A stretch of 34,047 nt of DNA from a virus, in IMG/VR virus record IMGVR_UViG_3300035695_000234, positions 1 through 34,047 of that record; one strand, given 5' to 3'. The notes under the pieces are model-generated. The model was given only the letters and a program-made list of their open reading frames with translations. It had not been told where the DNA came from and did no database searches. The position numbers and the translations under genes were made by a program. Shown here piece after piece: positions 31,681-34,047 of this stretch. Position 1 is the first letter of the stretch. Each line of letters begins with the position of its first letter.

Positions 31681-32619
31681 ATGAGAGTAATGACACCATT
31701 ACAGTTTCGTACTCTTCCTTTCCAGGAAGCGGCCCGGCAGTGGCTGGAGATCAAGAAGATGCATAGCAAGAAGCCGCGTACCATCGAAATGTATGAATGG
31801 TACATACGCAACTTGAGGAAGATGTTTGACGGCGTGCTGCTGTCGCAGATCCATATTGGGCACTTTCTTGAATACCAGCGGCAGAGAAGAATGGAAGCGG
31901 GCGCGTCATGCGTGAACCATGAATTGAATACCATGGCGCAGATCTTGAAGACGGCGGACCTATGGGACTTGATCGAGAAACACTATAAGCCGCTACCACT
32001 GCCGAATTGGACGCCGCCTAAGGTGCTGACGGCAGAGGAAGAAGAAAGATTTTTCCGCGTGGTGGCAGGGAATCCCGACTGGAGCGTGGCGTACTGGGCG
32101 GTGTCGCTGACAAATAATACTTCAGCCATGGGAATCGAGCTGCGGCACTTGCAGATGAAACACGTATTTCTGGAGCAGCAGCCGGCGACGATCCATATTC
32201 CTGATAGCAAGGTGAAAAACGAATTTCGAGCACGTGTTGTGCCGCTGAATGCTGTTGCGGCGAAACAAGCACGCAGGATCGTGGAGCGGGCAAAACGCCT
32301 GGGAGCGTGGCATCCGGACCATTATATTTTCCCGTTTCGTCTGAAACCAGGGACCTATGACGTGGCGAGGCCGGCGTCGCCGTACTTTATACGGTCGGCA
32401 TTCAGGACGATGCGCAAAACGACCGGACTGGAGTGGCTGCAGCCAAGGAACTTTCGCAATCAGATCATTACGAAACTGTTTGAATCAGGAGCGCCTGATG
32501 AAACCATTATGTCGATTGCGGGACATCAGTCGATTAAGATGTCGCGATATTATTCAAGGATAAGAATCACAGCCAAAGCAGAAGCACTGAATGCTATTTG
32601 TCCTGGGGTGCGCTCTTGA
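31681..32619 (+). CDS. Tyrosine-recombinase integrase with degenerate active site
   Basis: A 312-residue protein with the layout of phage integrases: a core-binding domain (EMYEWYIRNLRKMFDGVLLS, VNHELNTMAQILKTA), a catalytic Lys in KVKNEFRARVVPL, then FRNQIITKLFESGAPDETI, the AGHQS motif with His and YYSRIR with the tyrosine nucleophile. Two expected residues are altered. The box I arginine is Met in NTSAMGIELRHL (ATG where AGG would give Arg), and the His of the HxxR motif is Arg (QPRNFRNQ). A recombinase lacking the first Arg is expected to be inactive. No clear ribosome-binding site is seen. It lies next to the tRNA-Arg fragment, its likely attachment site. Confidence 0.82.
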   Translation: MRVMTPLQFRTLPFQEAARQWLEIKKMHSKKPRTIEMYEWYIRNLRKMFDGVLLSQIHIGHFLEYQRQRRMEAGASCVNHELNTMAQILKTADLWDLIEKHYKPLPLPNWTPPKVLTAEEEERFFRVVAGNPDWSVAYWAVSLTNNTSAMGIELRHLQMKHVFLEQQPATIHIPDSKVKNEFRARVVPLNAVAAKQARRIVERAKRLGAWHPDHYIFPFRLKPGTYDVARPASPYFIRSAFRTMRKTTGLEWLQPRNFRNQIITKLFESGAPDETIMSIAGHQSIKMSRYYSRIRITAKAEALNAICPGVRS

Positions 32620-32772
32620 TGGATTTATGCTCACGAATAAGTTACGTCCAAGAAATGCTCTGTAGTTATAGCAAAATATGAAGCTTTATTAATACAAATC
32701 CTATACTTGCTAGGTATCTTATGATGGCTTACAGCAAAGGCGCTACGACCTTCAGCTTGTATCTTATGCACA

Positions 32773-32822
32773 TCTGCCTTCTAAGCAGAGGGTCGTAGGT
32801 TCAAGTCCTGCCGGGCTCGCCA
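32773..32822 (+). other. attR candidate: 3' half of tRNA-Arg(TCT)
   Basis: Bases 32773-32789 form an anticodon arm (TCTGC, loop CTTCTAA with anticodon TCT, GCAGA). Next come GGGTC, a T arm (GTAGG-TTCAAGT-CCTGC), CGGGCTC and G-CCA at 32819-32822. The 5' acceptor strand expected (GAGCCCG) and a D arm are absent upstream. So it is a partial tRNA, the usual product of integration into a tRNA 3' end. The intact gene would lie at the other end of the prophage, outside the window. Confidence 0.7.
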
Positions 32823-33462
32823 CTCTGCTGTTTGGTTTTTGGTCCAAAGCCCAGCCGTAGCTAGGGGATAACGTGTCTTGATGAGAGCGTGTTTCAAAAA
32901 TAGGGGTTCTTGCTGGCGACGACGAGTGCCGCTTAAAATCCGTGCCTCGGCCATTGGTTCCGGCGATGGCTCTGTCTTTAGAAAACACGTCCTAATAGTT
33001 TTCGGATAACCACCCATCAGATAACCGTTGCGGCCACGGCGTTTGATGGTCGGATACTTCATACCACGTGCCCGATATCTAGACACGTGTTTCGCGAGAT
33101 AACAAAAGCAGAAGGGAGGAGCTAAACATCCAAAGAGCTACAAATTTAACACCAAAGGCCAAGAGCCAAATATTCAAGGTCTTAAACATCCAAGGTCTTA
33201 AACGTCCAAGATCCAAACACCCAAAACACTCAAGATCTAAAACAAACCCAAAGATCTAAAAAACCATCCAAAGGTCTTAAAATCATCCAAAGATCTTAAA
33301 CATCCAAGATCTAAACATGCAGGATCTAAACATCCAAAGAGCTAAGCATTAAAGAAGCCACAAACTAAAAACCAAGAGCCAAGCGCCAAAGGGCAAAATG
33401 TCAAGTGCAAAGCACCCCAGGTACCAAGCACTAAGAGCCCTTTGCGATTTGACTCCTCTTTT
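32823..33462. other. Host intergenic region, no supported gene
   Basis: No convincing gene is present between the attachment site and pepA. Leftward frames at 32764-33086 contain the translated tRNA fragment and are artefacts. Points seen: palindromic ACACGTGT at 33081-33088 and related CACGTG/ACGTG words nearby, and a degenerate repeat tract from about 33117 to 33440. Confidence 0.5.
33117..33440 (+). repeat. Degenerate tandem repeat tract (ATCCAAGRTCTTAAAC type)
   Basis: A unit of about 15-19 bases recurs many times with variation, for example ATTCAAGGTCTTAAAC, ATCCAAGGTCTTAAAC, ATCCAAAGATCTTAAAC, ATCCAAGATCTAAAC and ATGCAGGATCTAAAC. The flanks shade into AAGCCAAGAGCCAAG-like units. The strand shown is very A- and C-rich and poor in G outside the repeated motifs. 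Similar purine-rich AGCC/AGCT tracts occur at 30190-30250 and 31130-31150. Confidence 0.65.
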
Positions 33463-34047
33463 CTACTTCACCTCAAAGCTCCTGACAAACTCAATCAAGC
33501 TCCGCACGGCGATTCCCGATGGCCCCTTGGCGATCCAGCTTTTGTTTTCTTCCATCCAGGCGGTACCGGCAATATCCAGATGCAGCCATGGTGTGTCGTC
33601 GACGAACTCTTTTAGAAAGACGGCGGCGGTGCTGGCGCCGCCCCAGCGTCCGCCGGTGTTCATGATGTCGGCGATGTTGGAGCGGATCTGGTCGAGATAT
33701 TCCTGGTCGAGCGGCAGACGCCAGAATTTTTCTCCTGAGCGTTGCAGCGCCTGGGTGAAGTGCTGGTAGGCGTCTTCGTCGTTGGCAAAGACGCCGGCGT
33801 TGGCGTAACCCAGCGCAACAACGCATGCGCCGGTAAGGGTGGCCGCGTCGATGAGGTGAGTGCAGCCCAGGGTGCGGGCGTAATAGAGGCCGTCGGCCAG
33901 GACCAGGCGGCCTTCGGCGTCAGTATTAATGATCTCAATCGACTTGCCTGACATGGCAATCTGCACGTCGCCGGGTTTCTGCGCTTTGCCGCTGGGCATG
34001 TTTTCCGTGGCACAGACAATGCCAATGACTTTGACTTTCGGTTTGAG
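33463..34047 (-). CDS. pepA: Leucyl aminopeptidase (M17 family), C-terminal part
   Basis: 195 codons including the stop; the gene runs off the right edge of the window, so the N-terminal portion is missing. The M17 signature NTDAEGRL is present, as are GKSIEIINTDAEGRLVLADG, the following DAATLTGACVVALG and the family-typical end (PWLHLDIAGTAW, PSGIAVRSLIEFV). The enzyme is a cytosolic metallo-exopeptidase with two metal ions; Asp and Glu of the signature bind metal. It is a normal host gene and marks chromosomal DNA beyond the prophage. Transcribed leftward, towards the repeat tract. Confidence 0.9.
   Translation of the reverse strand, partial: LKPKVKVIGIVCATENMPSGKAQKPGDVQIAMSGKSIEIINTDAEGRLVLADGLYYARTLGCTHLIDAATLTGACVVALGYANAGVFANDEDAYQHFTQALQRSGEKFWRLPLDQEYLDQIRSNIADIMNTGGRWGGASTAAVFLKEFVDDTPWLHLDIAGTAWMEENKSWIAKGPSGIAVRSLIEFVRSFEVK

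Larger units (their letters stand above)
1..32822. mobile_element. Siphovirus-type prophage, right-hand part (left end outside window)
   Basis: The genes follow the usual order of a long-tailed phage: portal, protease, capsid, connectors, tail tube, chaperone, tape measure, tail tip, fibres, lysis and integrase. The right boundary is placed at the 3' end of a tRNA-Arg fragment 154 bases past the integrase stop, because tyrosine integrases commonly use tRNA 3' ends. No terminase, repressor or replication gene is visible, so the left part must lie before position 1 or be missing. Several accessory genes (lipoproteins, a methyltransferase-like protein, an HNH nuclease) are interspersed. Whether the element is still able to excise is doubtful, because the integrase active site looks degenerate. 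Confidence 0.88.

Noticed and set aside
32700-32822. Complete tRNA-Arg gene
   Set aside because: No D arm or 5' acceptor strand (GAGCCCG) precedes the anticodon arm, so only the 3' half is present.
32764-33086. Two leftward open frames after the integrase
   Set aside because: Their sequence contains the translated tRNA fragment (the familiar PAGLEPTT- and ARQDLNLRPS-type artefacts) and they have no ribosome-binding site.

Overview
The window covers the right-hand part of an integrated siphovirus-type (long, non-contractile tail) prophage, from its left edge to about 32.8 kb, followed by host chromosome. The host looks like a member of the Acidobacteriota. This is an inference from the fairly GC-rich coding, the style of the phage proteins and the palindromic or purine-rich intergenic repeats; it is not proven by the window. 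The right boundary is the 3' half of a tRNA-Arg(TCT) at 32773-32822, just past a tyrosine-recombinase gene, with host pepA (leucyl aminopeptidase) beyond it. The left end of the prophage, including any terminase, replication and repressor genes, lies outside the window.

Layout. 1-2.2 kb is an accessory segment: a leftward coiled-coil/winged-helix protein, a promoter with a long foldable leader, a small zinc-ribbon protein, a secreted protein, and a five-copy repeat array laid out A-B-B-A. 2.2-9.2 kb is the head and connector block: portal, maturation protease with a coiled-coil tail, major capsid protein, connector, morphogenesis protein, tail completion protein and tail tube. 9.3-20.9 kb is the tail block: assembly chaperone with an apparent -1 frameshift extension, a lipoprotein gene with its own promoter and terminator, tape measure, DUF2460-like and DUF2163-like proteins, a small protein, an NlpC/P60 peptidase and a 1755-residue tail-tip protein that ends in a Hint (intein-like) domain. 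21-26 kb holds a histidine-rich protein and three genes with signal peptides; two of these are paralogous fibre-like proteins with different C-terminal ends. 26-28.5 kb is accessory: a methyltransferase-like gene, and a leftward pair made of an SGNH-hydrolase lipoprotein and a membrane protein. 28.5-31.5 kb contains a small membrane protein, an HNH endonuclease, a GH108 endolysin and a holin-like/lipoprotein fusion. The integrase and attachment site close the prophage.

The head and tail genes form a rightward late cluster with short spacings, start/stop overlaps and recurring GC-rich hairpins between blocks. The most unusual points are the Hint domain at the end of the tail-tip protein, fibre-like proteins carrying Sec signal peptides, an unusually large number of exported proteins, and an integrase that appears to lack the first catalytic arginine. 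All assignments come from reading sequence and motifs; no database search was run.
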